This document shows positions 34,773-45,347 of a DNA stretch of 64,000 nucleotides, piece by piece; the stretch's first letter is position 1, and each line of letters begins with the position of its first letter. The stretch is from contig CM074703.1 of assembly GCA_037367355.1 (NCBI GenBank), positions 992,001 to 1,056,000 of the forward strand, given 5' to 3'. This stretch comes from Neoscytalidium dimidiatum (lineage: Eukaryota > Ascomycota > Dothideomycetes > Botryosphaeriales > Botryosphaeriaceae). The translations under genes and the position numbers were made by a program. The notes under the pieces were generated by a model. The model was not told the DNA's origin and ran no database searches. It saw only the letters and a list, made by a program, of their open reading frames with translations.

Positions 34773-36205
34773 ATGGATTCCCATGCTTCTTGTGAGGTCA
34801 CTTACTCTCTCTCTGAGTCCGACACCATCCGTGGTGATACCATTTCTCTGAGGTCTCAAACGGGCTCGCACGCAACCCCCGAGGATCGGATTAAGAATGG
34901 ATGTCTACTCACAGGTAATTCGCTTTTTGTGTATCTATCCATGCGTGGAGGAGAACTTACAATCTATTTGCTGTTCAGGTTCCGCCAATGCTGAGGAGCA
35001 TGTCCTTGACCAACGTTGCGCGGGTGACAGTGCTGCCAGTCACTACGAAACCTCTCCGCAAATTCCACGTTCTGAGGTTATTAACCTAGAGTTCGGCGCT
35101 AACTTTATCGACTTCGCGGATATTTTACAAAAATGTTCGATGGACTGTTTCGAGCAAATAACGTACCTTGGAAATGAGATCCCGCGAGACGCCGTGGTCA
35201 GAGATTTGTTCGGTCTTGTCGCGCGCTTAGTCAGAAGACTGGAGGTCGTTGATCCGGACTTTAATTTTGACCCAGTGCCTGATCTGGACTTTACGCCAAT
35301 TCCCGAACACATACCGCATGTGTTTCCAGGATACGTTGCGGAGGATGTTATTGAAGAGGAGAGGTGCGGCGTAGTCCCAGCTGAAATAGGTACGCTCATG
35401 CGAGGGGTTGAGGAGTGCATTGCTGAATCTTATTTTTTTTTTTCGCACGGCTAGGTAATCCAGTGGCCACGGGCTCTAACGAAGGTGGCGAGGACGTCCA
35501 GAATTTGCCTTCATCGCTCCCCGGTACTGTTGAGCCACTGCCAACTACCGAGGCTGTCAATAAAGATGAAATAAAATGGCCACTTGGAGACGAAGCGCGT
35601 GGGAGAGAGAATCGGCCAGAAAGTATGTATCTGAGGATGGAGTTTTGATTAAGACATAGGCTTACAATGAGGCAGCTATGGGTACCGACCTCGAGATACC
35701 GCGTCCTCAGACAGCCTCAACCGAGGTTGACCAATATAGCTTGGGGGACTTCGAAACCACTGATGTGCTCATCAGTGATCTATCAACCGTCTGGAAACAC
35801 CAGCAACTGAATATAGTCGCGATCAAAGATGGGAATGTCAAGTTCTACGGAGACCAACTCCCTCGCGTGGTAGACTACTTCCAGATGTTTCAACGTCAGC
35901 ACCACCTGATCCACCAGCTTTTTGGAAGCACTCACGATGTCTACCCGCTTAATATTCCGGAAAAGCTTCAGATTACTTACCTACCCAAGTATCGAAGAGC
36001 TGAAGTAGAAGAGATGAGCGATGCTACCGTCGAGGAGGTTATTACTAATGCGAGCCATTCCGTCGAAGCACCCGTTGCCCGCGAGAGCTTGACCAGGAAG
36101 CGAAGAGGAACCCCATTCCATCAGCATGAAATTAGCGACGGTGACAAAGAGAATTGGAGCACTCCGGAACAACCGAAGAGGCGGCGGTCAGAGGCTGTAC
36201 TCTAA
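34773..36205 (+). CDS. Hypothetical 416-residue protein
   Basis: Four exons: 34773-34914, 34979-35389, 35455-35622, 35676-36205; introns 64, 65 and 53 bp, all in the same phase (after the first codon base), so exons 2 and 3 are symmetric. Exon 2 encodes a helical/acidic region (FGANFIDFADILQKCSMDCF, then an acidic Pro-rich stretch around FNFDPVPDLDFTPIPEHIPH). Exon 4 encodes a probable folded segment (STVWKHQQLNIVAIKDGNVK, VVDYFQMFQRQHHLIHQLFG). The C-terminus is a nuclear-localisation-like tail containing RKRRGTP and PKRRRSEAVL. No family recognised. Equal-phase introns suggest modular assembly. Confidence 0.68.
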
Positions 36206-36631
36206 GCAGGATACGAAGAGAAGGCGAAGCTCAAAGCGGTGATCCTGCGGACGTTACCGGTAGTTGCTAAAGTGGCCCGGACCAAGGCAATTATAGGGAG
36301 TAGTTATGAATTAATGCAAGATCTCTGCTCTCAGTACGTGCTTCGTTCATGACTGACCTTCCCAAGTATGTCGCTGAGACCAAACATGATGAGGAAGTGG
36401 GCCTGAGTTGGCCGATGGCGCCTACGCCGTTGACGCTGTGACCTGTGGCGTCGGATTTGCATAGCCCCACGAGCAAGCGCCCGGTGGGTCCAGGCGACTG
36501 ACAGGGATGAAGCCACCTGCCGGACTGCTCGATTCCCGGATTTTGGTGCGCATGCATCTAGAGAAAGGCCTCAGTTATTATATTTAAACACATGTCTGTG
36601 TCAGATTCAGACTCTTCAATAGATTGACAAC
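36206..36631. promoter_or_regulatory. Promoter of the 108-residue gene
   Basis: TATTTAAA at 36581-36588 lies about 45 bp before the ATG. Nothing else seen in the 426 bp. Confidence 0.45.
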
Positions 36632-36958
36632 ATGCCACGAAACTCCTACCGAAACCCAGCCCTACACGCTAAGCTCGAGTGTATGAGAACTCCGCTCGTG
36701 CCATTTTATCGCCTCCCAACCGGGCCACCACACCCTCGTTTTCCTAAATCGATCTTGAGCTTTTGGCTTCTAAGCGAGCCCGACATGGACAGTATCGCAC
36801 GCTACTACTCGCAAACCGAGATGGACCAATACACCTCCTCTTACCCGGTGCGCATGCACTGGGACGACCGGAAATTCGCCCACTTAAGCAAAACAGAGAG
36901 GCTGTATGCGAAGCGGATGGAGCTTGGCAAGTTTATTGGGCTTTGGGGTGGACGGTGA
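36632..36958 (+). CDS. Small conserved-looking hypothetical protein (108 residues)
   Basis: Single exon starting MPRNSYRNPALHAKLECMRT. It contains MDSIARYYSQTEMDQYTSSY, then MHWDD and ends KRMELGKFIGLWGGR. The layout (a residue block ending in IARYY, then YP-x-x-M-W, then GKFIGL near the C-terminus) reminds me of short motifs seen in uncharacterised fungal proteins, but I cannot name a family. No signal peptide. Convergent with the next gene, only 65 bp between stops. TATA-like box upstream. Confidence 0.6.
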   Translation: MPRNSYRNPALHAKLECMRTPLVPFYRLPTGPPHPRFPKSILSFWLLSEPDMDSIARYYSQTEMDQYTSSYPVRMHWDDRKFAHLSKTERLYAKRMELGKFIGLWGGR

Positions 36959-37023
36959 ATGGCTTGTATTTCGATCTTATTTGTTGAACAATCTACTTTT
37001 ATCTATCATGTATCTCGTCCGTA

Positions 37024-37570
37024 TCATCCCTTGAGAAACCGATCAAGGCGGGTGCTGGCCATCAGGTCCTTCCATCCGACTTGGGCTATCATGTTAGTAC
37101 ATGGTTAAGTGGTCTGATGAAGCCAGATCCATTAACATACCTTGCTCCCTGCTGTTTATGTCGCGAATGATGCGCGTCAGGAGCTGGAATGCCACACGGC
37201 GCGCGATGGATTTGACACAAGGGAGCTTCTGACCTAGAAGCATTCTGTTTGCGAGCTGGTCCAGCGTCGGAATAGATTCAGTTTGTTCGGTTTGGGTAAT
37301 TTGGTGGTTGTGGTGGCTCCCATCGTTCTCCTTTCCGGCAATTCTTGGTCGCTTGTTTACGATGCGGCCCTCCGAGACGTGCTCCCTTAGTAACGCTAGC
37401 TGGGTTACCATCGCATCGTGACGATTGTTCTCAGCGGTAATTAGATCATCAATTCGAGTGAGGAAGTCGCCTTAGAACGTCAGTTGCGTCAAAATGGGGT
37501 GTCAGAACGCTTCGGTACTTGAAGCTGGCCTGTCCAGGTCAAAAGAACGCGCTCTCTTTCGCGAGACCAT
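37024..37570 (-). CDS. Hypothetical 147-residue nuclear-like helical protein
   Basis: Three exons: 37570-37519, 37470-37141, 37085-37024; introns 48 and 55 bp, the second with a perfect tactaac branch site. The product starts MVSRKRARSFDLDRPASSDF. It then has the helical run TRIDDLITAENNRHDAMVTQ and KRPRIAGKEND, a region with LDQLANRML and IARRVAFQLLTRIIRDINSR, and ends EQAQVGWKDLMASTRLDRFL-KG. Two basic patches suggest nuclear targeting. The splice model recovers all three parts in one frame. Family not recognised. Confidence 0.65.
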
Positions 37571-37989
37571 GCTGCTCAATGAATACGGTTGGGCTTTCGT
37601 TCTGGAACTCTCGCAAAGGGCAGCTCTATTAATATAACATCCGGCAGTCTCTCGCAAAAGTTTGCCAACACTCATAACGACAGTCGGATGCCAGTTACCG
37701 GCGTTCGGCCTATGCACAGTGGCGGTCTCCAGCTTGTCGACATGCGGACGGAGCGACGCGGCGCTTGCGTGGGTGGGGCTGCACGTCGCTTGCGAGGGCG
37801 GGGCTGCATGGGCTCCCTGCAAGTGCACTGCACAGGGGTGAGAGGCAGAACATAAATATCCAAGCCACCCTCACCTGAAATATCGCAGAGCATTACTGCG
37901 CATTGTTTTTCATTTCCAAGAAGAAGCAACTGCTGTTCTCAGGCGAGATTGAACGTTTTTCTATACCTATTTACTCAGTCCTATCAAAT
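37571..37989. promoter_or_regulatory. Divergent promoter with two TATA-like boxes
   Basis: TATTAATATAA at about 37627-37637 faces the minus-strand gene and CATAAATATC at 37851-37860 faces the plus-strand gene. Confidence 0.45.
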
Positions 37990-38485
37990 ATGGTCGTAAG
38001 TGGATAGGGTCGGTCTGAACCTAAGAATGAATTAACAGCTGCGGCAGACAACACGATCGCAGACATCGACGACACCAACCAAGCCGTCGGCTCATCATCA
38101 TCCGAGCACAGCCCCATCTACCACAAATGTGACCGAGACGCCAGCTATCCTGCCGCAAGACCTTCCGCATCCTCACAAGCCGCCTTCGATCATCAGTCTG
38201 GGCTCAAGCCCCTCCCCGCCTGCCTCTCCGACGATAGAAGGGTCACGGCGCGAAGACTTTACGCAGTCCTATCCCCTTCAAGGAAATGAAAACTTGCAAT
38301 GCCGCTGCGAAAATGCGGCTCTGGTTGTTAAATATGAGGAGAGAATCGCTGCGTGCGAAGTGTTGCTGCATGAATTCCACCGCCACATTGTAGCTCAACA
38401 GACAGAGTCGCAGTCTCTTCGAGCGGAGCTTGCTGCCCAGAGGCAATGGTGGGAAAGGCTTGCCCAGTTGTTCGCAGGGCGCTGA
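37990..38485 (+). CDS. Hypothetical 150-residue coiled-coil protein with a 6-nt first exon
   Basis: Exon 1 is ATGGTC only (37990-37995), followed by a 43-bp intron (gtaagt...attaacag) and exon 38039-38485. It reads MV-LRQTTRSQTSTTPTKPSA, then Thr/Pro/Ser-rich linker, then a C-terminal helical region (ENAALVVKYEERIAACEVLL, AQQTESQSLRAELAAQRQWW) ending RLAQLFAGR. The short first exon is supported by splice signals and by the TATA-like box upstream. Style resembles the coiled-coil proteins at 23742 and 53825. Confidence 0.6.
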
Positions 38486-39960
38486 TACGACTGTGGTCTC
38501 CCATATGACGAGTCATTTCTGTGCTCTACGTTGGGGTGTTTGCGGGATGATTTCTGAAGAGACGAGACGTGCAGCAGTTATACCGAAACAATGACTATAA
38601 AGTCCCTGAGGAATCTGAAATGCCTTGACAGCTTGATCCGTGACTTTTACGAATGTGAGGCGGTGACATGTGTGGAGCAGTCCGGTCTGGAGAGATTAAT
38701 AAAGCTGTCTTTCCTGGGCATCAAAGCTCTTCAGGCCCAAAATTAGGCAAAGGCAGCAGCATGGACTGAGGCAGTTACAGAATCTATGATCGTACCTAGG
38801 CCGTTAAAAAAAAGGAAAGTCCTTATTGCTCTGGTTAATGTAACCAACTCGTACTCTAGTCCCGGCGACTTCGGGCACACGCCGAGAGGCGCGGGCATCG
38901 GAGACTCATCCCGCTTCACCCGCACCTGCCATGAGACAAGAGCCCCATGATCATGGCAGTCCGTGTTCAGCAGGACTTCGAAGCCCCGGTAGACTCCAGT
39001 ACACACGAGCGAGCGGTATCAAATAAGCATCGAAGGCCAATGCTTAAAGATACGGAAGTGTCCCGCGTGAAAGGGGTATGCCCTGCTCTCAGCATGGAAA
39101 GGCAGTGAAATCTTCTACTCACCACGTCATGGCTTGCCATTCGTGTTGCTGATCAGGTTAACATAGATTTACGGCACCCTTGTGACGTGTCTGGAGCTGA
39201 GCAGGGACAAGGTTTAGGCATCGGATGGCCTGAATACCTGCGAGGGTGCAGAAGGACGCAAGCGTTAGCCGTGTCATGTGCAAGGGAGGACGCCGCCATC
39301 AGCTTGTCCAATGAAGGCGCCAGATTGAAGTGTCTTCTGCGGGTACCACTCTTGCTAGCCGGGGCACTACCCTGTATCACATACATATACGCGTAGGCGA
39401 TGGCCAACCCCAGCGTTCCGGTAGGGTTCCCAAGGCCTCATAGCGCCTAGCATGGGCTGCGGACCGGGGCTCAGACGGCGCCAGACCCCGAACCGTCAAC
39501 ACCAAACCCCACTTTGACTCGTTGGTGGCACCAGAGGCGGGTTCCAGAGGAAAGTGCTGCAACGAGCGGCGGCTACCTCGCCTTCCCAGCCCCATCACAA
39601 CCCCTTCACCGCCAGTCGGGGCAGATTAGTAGATGCCTCCACTGCCTCACGAACCTCTGCCTGAGGAGGAATATGCCTGTGGCCGTCGTTGGGCTCACGG
39701 CAATGGACGCGGGGGCTGGAGGTGTGAAGCTCCTCCGCCAAGACAGAGTAAGTCAAGGAGTCGTCAGGGTGGGGCTCAAGGGAGCCATACGGGAGAAGGC
39801 GTCAAGCTCGGGGTGGTTGCTGTCAGGGTGAGTGGATCCAGGGTTTTATCAGGTGATGGAGCTGCGGGCGAGCATAAAAGGGCGTCTCCCCCCTTCCAGC
39901 TATCTCAACCAAACCATCAGCTTCGCTCCACCACTTGTTGCTCTCAGCATCTTTCTCATC
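38486..39960. other. Intergenic region
   Basis: 1.47 kb without a supported gene; ends with the TATA-like CATAAAAG at 39873-39880 for the next gene. Confidence 0.5.
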
Positions 39961-41199
39961 ATGACGGCTACAATCAATGGCACCTTGATCGCCTGCAACC
40001 TTCAGCTGACCCCCGATATCCTCTCTCTTTTCCACGGAGGATACTTGAGCGTGGCTAACCAGCAGAACCTTCAGGAGGTTGACTGGCTGGCGGCGAGCAC
40101 GCTTTTCGACCTTAGCGAAGCTCCGGCCTCGCTGGAACAGGAAGTCCCTTCTCACATCAACGATCCCACCGACGAACGGCGGGCCGAGGGGACGGAAGAC
40201 TCCGGTCCCAGCGGGGTTGGTGACGAAGCCGCCGCCGGTGAAACTGTCACAGCATCTGCATCCTCCCGCAGTGATGCCAGCTCAGTGACAGACACGCCTC
40301 TATCCCGTCTGACTCCTGGAGAAACCGCTGAGACTCCGCTGCTCCCGTTGACTGAGGCATTTTCTTATGAAGCGCCACCCAACAGCCCACACCACCGGAC
40401 CGAAGAGGTCATGAGCGCAAAGGAACTGGAGGAGGCTTGGTTCGACTTCGAAAGTTACCAAAGTAGTAGCTGCACGGAATCCTCGGCAACGGTTCCTGGT
40501 AGTCCGGTCAGCCATTCCCAGAGCAGGGCAAGGATCGAGACGGATTTAGACGGTACGGCGAATGAGATAGTGGCTAGGAAAGGTTGGTGATTCACCCTGA
40601 TACACAGAACAATGGCTGACTCTGCATCAGGGGACATTGATGCCAGCGAGACCAACGCCAACGGCGGCGGCGGCGATGACGACAACGACGACGACGTCGT
40701 CATTATCGGCATTCGATCTGCAAGAGGAGCCGTCTGTACGGACCAAGATCACGATGTCGTTCAACTCGACGCACGTGGTGTCCAACCAAGGCCAGAAAAA
40801 GCCAGAAGAACACCAAAGAGGAAGCGGCGTAGACTCGATCGCTCAAGCGTTGTACCGTATTCGCTTTCGTCACCACGGAGGCAGCGTAGCGCCGAGTTGC
40901 CGCCGGAGGTCATCTACAGGTGGACTTCTTTCACTGAGCTGTGGGCAGAGATCTGTATCCTTGCGATGGAGAACAGGCCGAGCCTAAGCAGGGCGATTGA
41001 GGCCATGGACGGTTATGTGAGGCTCGTGGAGGACGATGGGCTGGATTTCCAGCTGTGGAAGGATCCGCTGAGGCAGAACTGGCGCGAGTTGAAACGGCAA
41101 TGGGAGCGGCTCAGCGACGAGGAGGTGGACGGAAAGGAACTCCAACAATTAATCAAGGGAGCTGGGAGGCTATTGAGGGCGGTTTTAGGCTCATTTTGA
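39961..41199 (+). CDS. Hypothetical 386-residue protein with acidic middle and basic nuclear-like region
   Basis: Two open frames (39832-40590 and 40612-41199) belong to one gene if a 78-bp intron 40553-40630 (gtacgg...gcatcag) is removed; the junction then reads DLDG-DIDASETNANGGGG without a stop. Start at 39961 (MTATINGTLIACNLQLTPDI) is chosen because CATAAAAG lies 80 bp upstream. The N-terminal third is helical. The middle is Ser/Thr/Glu-rich, followed by Gly/Asp runs and VVIIGI, a SUMO-interaction-like VVII segment. Then comes the strongly basic RRTPKRKRRRLDR, and a helical C-terminus (FTELWAEICILAMENRPSLS, ELQQLIKGAGRLLRAVLGSF). No family recognised. Confidence 0.65.
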
Positions 41200-42745
41200 T
41201 ATGTAATCGACGAACTACTGCAGAGTAGTACGGTTTTCGCACTTTTGCTCACGGCGTGACGTGCGGGCTCGAGAATGGGGGGAGGTGGGAAGTACGCACT
41301 GCCAAGAAGCCCCCCACACTGACGTTTCCTGGGTAGCGCCACGGCGCATGGCACGCCCGGCTTGTGGGGCTCCGGACCGACGCAATGCAGGGCGATAAGA
41401 GACAATAAAGATAGGCGCTGGGTTTCTCCATCACCTTTTTGTGGCTTATGCAGGTGCGTGGCAGGGGATGTCAATGTGGATGGTGGCCCCAGCCTCGTTA
41501 AGCTGACCTTGTAAAGCGCGGTGGGTGATCGGCTTGTCGCGCGTGGAGAACGTAGGTCGTGACGCCTCCAGTCTCGACAGGCCGCAAGCAGCTCGGCCGT
41601 CTGCGATAGAAAGTTTGGCCCATGAAACAAGCCGACCTACGTAAAATCAACAAATGATCTGTAAGGCGGGTCTCAAGCTCTGCCGCGTAGAGCTTTCCTG
41701 GCACATACATCGGAATGTCGGCTGCGAGAAGCTGGATTCTCGTGCTGTTTATGAGTATTCACAGGAGGCGAATTACTAGAAACGTGGAAGATGCTTCAAG
41801 CTATGAAGGTGGATGCATGTAATTCTGCCGGTACCATGAATTTGACAGCCAGTTTCGTAGGGGCTAGTCTCCTGCTTCGGCTCGATGCTGGGAGGCCGCC
41901 TGCAATAGGCCCTCAAGATGCAACACGGCTGCCCGCAATCAATCTCTACTAAATTCGCCGTTCGAATCATCCGTCTGCTTCCAAGCCGGCTGCTGTGGCG
42001 TACATGCACGGCGTCTCGCTGTTGTGGGATATGCCGGTGATTTTCCACGCCGCGCATCGCCGGGTGGGGCGGGTGTCGGGCATGGCGGGTGAGGTACTAA
42101 GTATCCGCGGTAGTCTTCGCATCGCGTAAAGCCAATCAATCATGGCTCTCCTTCTAATTTTAGCTAGATGATTCATAGAAGCACCGCCATCCTATAGCTC
42201 ATTACGCGCCTAGTGGTAAGATAGATTATGCTCTCTAGCTTTCGTCAGCTAACACGGCTCAGATTAGCAGTCCCGCCGATGTATTTGTTCGTGTGCTAAA
42301 AAAAAAAAAGAAGAAAAAAGTTCCCCGTAAAATTACCGTAAGCTAGACGTGTGCGAGTGACGTTATTTAACGGGGGTCTAGAAATGTTCCAAGCGGTGCC
42401 CCCAGAAGCCCTTCCATGCCGATCCTCTAACGGTTGATCGCAGTCCCTACACTAGCGCGAGGGTTACTAGACATTTTCCCTTTACAGAGCACGAATCTGT
42501 TTTAGAGTTGAGTTTTCATAAGATGCATGCATGGGTTCACGGATAGATGCAAGAAGGAGTCTTAATTTCAGTGAACGCCTATAGCCGCTGCTGCTGCTAT
42601 ATTATTGGCGTCCTGTTGTATAGCTAGCCTTACAGTCTTCTACCCCTCCAATTCATAACAATGGCTGCGAATAGAACAATTGCTAATGTTGGAATAGCAC
42701 AGCTTTTATGAGTCAGCCACTGTAATAAGTATTGAATTGCTAGGC
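41200..42745. other. Intergenic region
   Basis: 1.5 kb with an A-rich tract at about 42298-42322 and otherwise unsupported short frames. The 205-codon minus frame overlapping 41013-41630 is a shadow of the preceding gene. Confidence 0.5.
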
Positions 42746-43537
42746 TTACCTTAACAGCTTTTGCTCAGTATTGTAGCCCCATCCGTTTTGCTCTCTCCTT
42801 ATCCTCTTAAGATCACTAGTTATTTCATCGACGGACTGATACTCCACGTTCCAACACTTCATTATCACTTTCCCAAGTACTAATGAGCTAGTATCCGGAA
42901 ACCTCTTCGCGCGGAAAAGCTGTTTGATTTCTCTCTCAGCGTGGTCGTGATACGGTGGGCGAGTTGTCTCGACCTCATATAGAGTAGAGCCTAGGGCAAA
43001 TATTTCAGACTGTAATGTCGCTTCCGGAAGATCTGGATGATCCGCATATTGGCTGGCAGACACTAGAGGCTCGCATCCATCAATTGACGAGCCGGCAAAG
43101 TCGGAAAGCTGGGCATTCTCGCTACGGTCCAGTAGGATGTTATGTGGACCGATATCTACCTGTCGCACATTGCAAGAGTGCACATGCTGAAGAGCTTGCG
43201 CTATTTGTTGAGCCCAACGGATGACATCTGTGGACAGGGGTAACTGGCCGGCGTCGCGGAGTTCCCAAAGTCGGCGACGAAGCGGATATTGGTGACGTTC
43301 AAGAACGAGACGGTTTTGTTGAGTGGAAAGAACTCGAGTGATATGTGGATGGGAGCCCAATCTCTCATAGATGGCACGTTCCCTATCTAACGCAGCTTGA
43401 GAGTCCAGTGCGAATTGAGCAGAAGGGCGAGGAACCTTGACAACTGCTTCGTCGGATATGGCATAGACAAAACCAGAGATGCCGGTGGAAATAAGAGGCA
43501 GACCATGCACGCTGCCAGACCAGGATATCGATTCCAT
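42746..43537 (-). CDS. Fungal protein-kinase-like protein with altered catalytic loop
   Basis: 263 residues, single exon, essentially one kinase domain. It keeps the ATP-anchoring Lys (EAVVKVPRPS), an alpha-C-like ALDRERAIYERLGSH, a glycine-poor loop (STGISGFVY) and a recognisable C-lobe (SEIFALGSTLYEVETTRPPY). The catalytic loop reads VRQVDIGPHNILLD: the His-Arg of HRD is changed but the catalytic Asp and the Asn remain. The DFG motif is DFAG. Such small fungal kinase-like proteins are common in expanded lineage-specific sets; activity is uncertain. A gtaagc donor overlaps the stop, so the last two residues could be spliced differently. Confidence 0.75.
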   Translation of the reverse strand: MESISWSGSVHGLPLISTGISGFVYAISDEAVVKVPRPSAQFALDSQAALDRERAIYERLGSHPHITRVLSTQQNRLVLERHQYPLRRRLWELRDAGQLPLSTDVIRWAQQIAQALQHVHSCNVRQVDIGPHNILLDRSENAQLSDFAGSSIDGCEPLVSASQYADHPDLPEATLQSEIFALGSTLYEVETTRPPYHDHAEREIKQLFRAKRFPDTSSLVLGKVIMKCWNVEYQSVDEITSDLKRIRREQNGWGYNTEQKLLR

Positions 43538-43842
43538 CGGGAAATGATGTGGATGTTCCTATAGTCTGAGTCGATGAGGCGGTTGGGGATTTGACGTGTC
43601 CGACGACGGAGTTAAGTACACGCGTTCGGTTCAGGGCCAACCCGCATTTCGGAAACTCTTCGGAGTTTCCTCCATTGGCGCGATCTTATCAAATAATTCC
43701 AACGGAAGATATTGTTTAACAAGGCACTGTAATACTACAGGAACGATAATACGAGAGGAGATTCAAGAACACGCAACGTGAGATCGAAAGTACGCCCGAA
43801 AGACTACATTTTAAGCCATACGACGTGTTCTTATTCCTCTTA
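43538..43842. other. Short intergenic region
   Basis: 305 bp between two minus-strand genes. No TATA-like box or repeat recognised. Confidence 0.45.
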
Positions 43843-44195
43843 TTATTCCCCGTTCAACACGCGCAGCTCCTCTTCAGTGTATGATCGGCCATCGTCCGCG
43901 TATTCCTAACATTGAGGAGAGCACGTGAGTTTCAAATAACTTTTTTGGAGTATACAGTGCGGTTTACCTCGATATAGGTCCTTGAAGATGATTCGCATGC
44001 TGGACAACCCCCGCGGGCTCTTGAAGATCCGAAGCTGGCGTTTCGCAACGGCCTTGCGTGATCATCGTCGCAGTGGCGGTAGGTGCCGGCTGTTTGTGGA
44101 TTTTCGCACCGATAATATGTTTTGACCTTGATGACGTGTTTCGGATCAATCTTGCACCCCGTGTAAGAAAACGAAAATTCGGTGTAGATGCACAT
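43843..44195 (-). CDS. Small Cys-containing hypothetical protein (96 residues)
   Basis: Two exons, 44195-43968 and 43905-43843, 62-bp intron in phase 0. The product starts MCIYTEFSFSYTGCKIDPKH, has paired cysteines (YRCENPQTAGTYRHCDDDH and GGCPACESSSRTYIE) and ends EEYADDGRSYTEEELRVLNG-E. The Cys/His spacing could bind zinc. The MC-x-Y start followed by a GC turn is a style seen in uncharacterised small fungal proteins. No signal peptide. TTATAAAG on the minus strand lies about 70 bp upstream of the ATG. Confidence 0.65.
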
Positions 44196-45347
44196 ATTAG
44201 CAAGGAGCTGCTACGTTATGTTTGAATAAAGGAATGTATAGGAAAAGGCTGAGGCGAAATTTTCCTTTATAACCAGCAGGCAGCAAGCAGAAATCAAGTC
44301 CACGGGGATAAGTATTTCTTCTATTATCCCCTTGCCCCCGAAATTTTGCTGCTCTATGTGGTAGTATTCCTTGAAAATCTTCCCCATTTATCTTGACGTG
44401 CTTGATAAATCAGCATATAGCAGAAACCTCTTCTAATGCGGGGCTTGGCCTAGCTGGGCCGAGGCCCAAATGGCTGCATCTGCACTTGGCATATAAACAT
44501 TGCTGCCTGATTAAAAAATCAGTTCATTGATAACGGCTTTCCTAAATAGATTTTCAAGTTAAGACAATCATGGCGATCTCTGCGGGGTAGAGTCTAAAGA
44601 CTGTTCCCGATTACCGGGCGCTGACGTCATATGAATTAATTGGGAGTATGGTGGCGAACGCCCGTGATTAAGAAACCACGGAAGCGGGGTAGTAAGCTGT
44701 CTACATCTCGCGAGTAGTCTTAAGATCCGGAAACGGACTCACGATATGCGATTTCGCTGTTTTTTTTTTTTTTCTCGAAAAGCTATAAGCAATCACGTCG
44801 ACCTTCACGAACAGCGCGAAGGTTAGCAGGACCGTCGACAGACATCAGAAGAGACACATTTCAGTGGGACCCGGGGAAGCGACAACTCCTGCGCTTCCGG
44901 TACTGCTTGTATGTAGATTCACCACATCCGTCGTAAAGGGAGACGGCTGATGGTGGAAAACTGTGATCGATTATCCTGACGAGTAGTTAATTAGATCGGA
45001 GCCTAAGGTGGCGCGATAGAACCCGAAACGCGTGCTCGGCTGACAAAGCGCCAAGTCTCCAACCTCCTCCTTTCTTCCACCGCATGTCACCCCGCGCGCC
45101 GCTACCCACCACAGAAAGGTGTGTTGCATCAGCCCGCCGCCCTTCTTCTCTGTTGCTAACAACTCCATCTGCTCAACCAGTACATCAATCCACCTAACGG
45201 CCCCCGCTATCACTCCTGTATCTTTCACTCCATTTTGAACACCTTGTCATCCCCGCGCTCTGCTCTGCGTTCGTTTGTTGCTGTCAGCACGACTCCCACA
45301 CGGTCTCGCAGTAGCCCGGTTCTCGCGAACGGTTCTCGAGTGCCCCT
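44196..45347. other. Intergenic region
   Basis: 1.15 kb holding the TATA-like box of the preceding gene (44264-44272) and a poly-T tract at about 44759-44773. No supported gene. Confidence 0.5.

Noticed and set aside
41013..41630. 205-codon minus-strand open frame
   Set aside because: It overlaps antisense the last exon of the 39961-41199 gene, which has better splice and promoter support.
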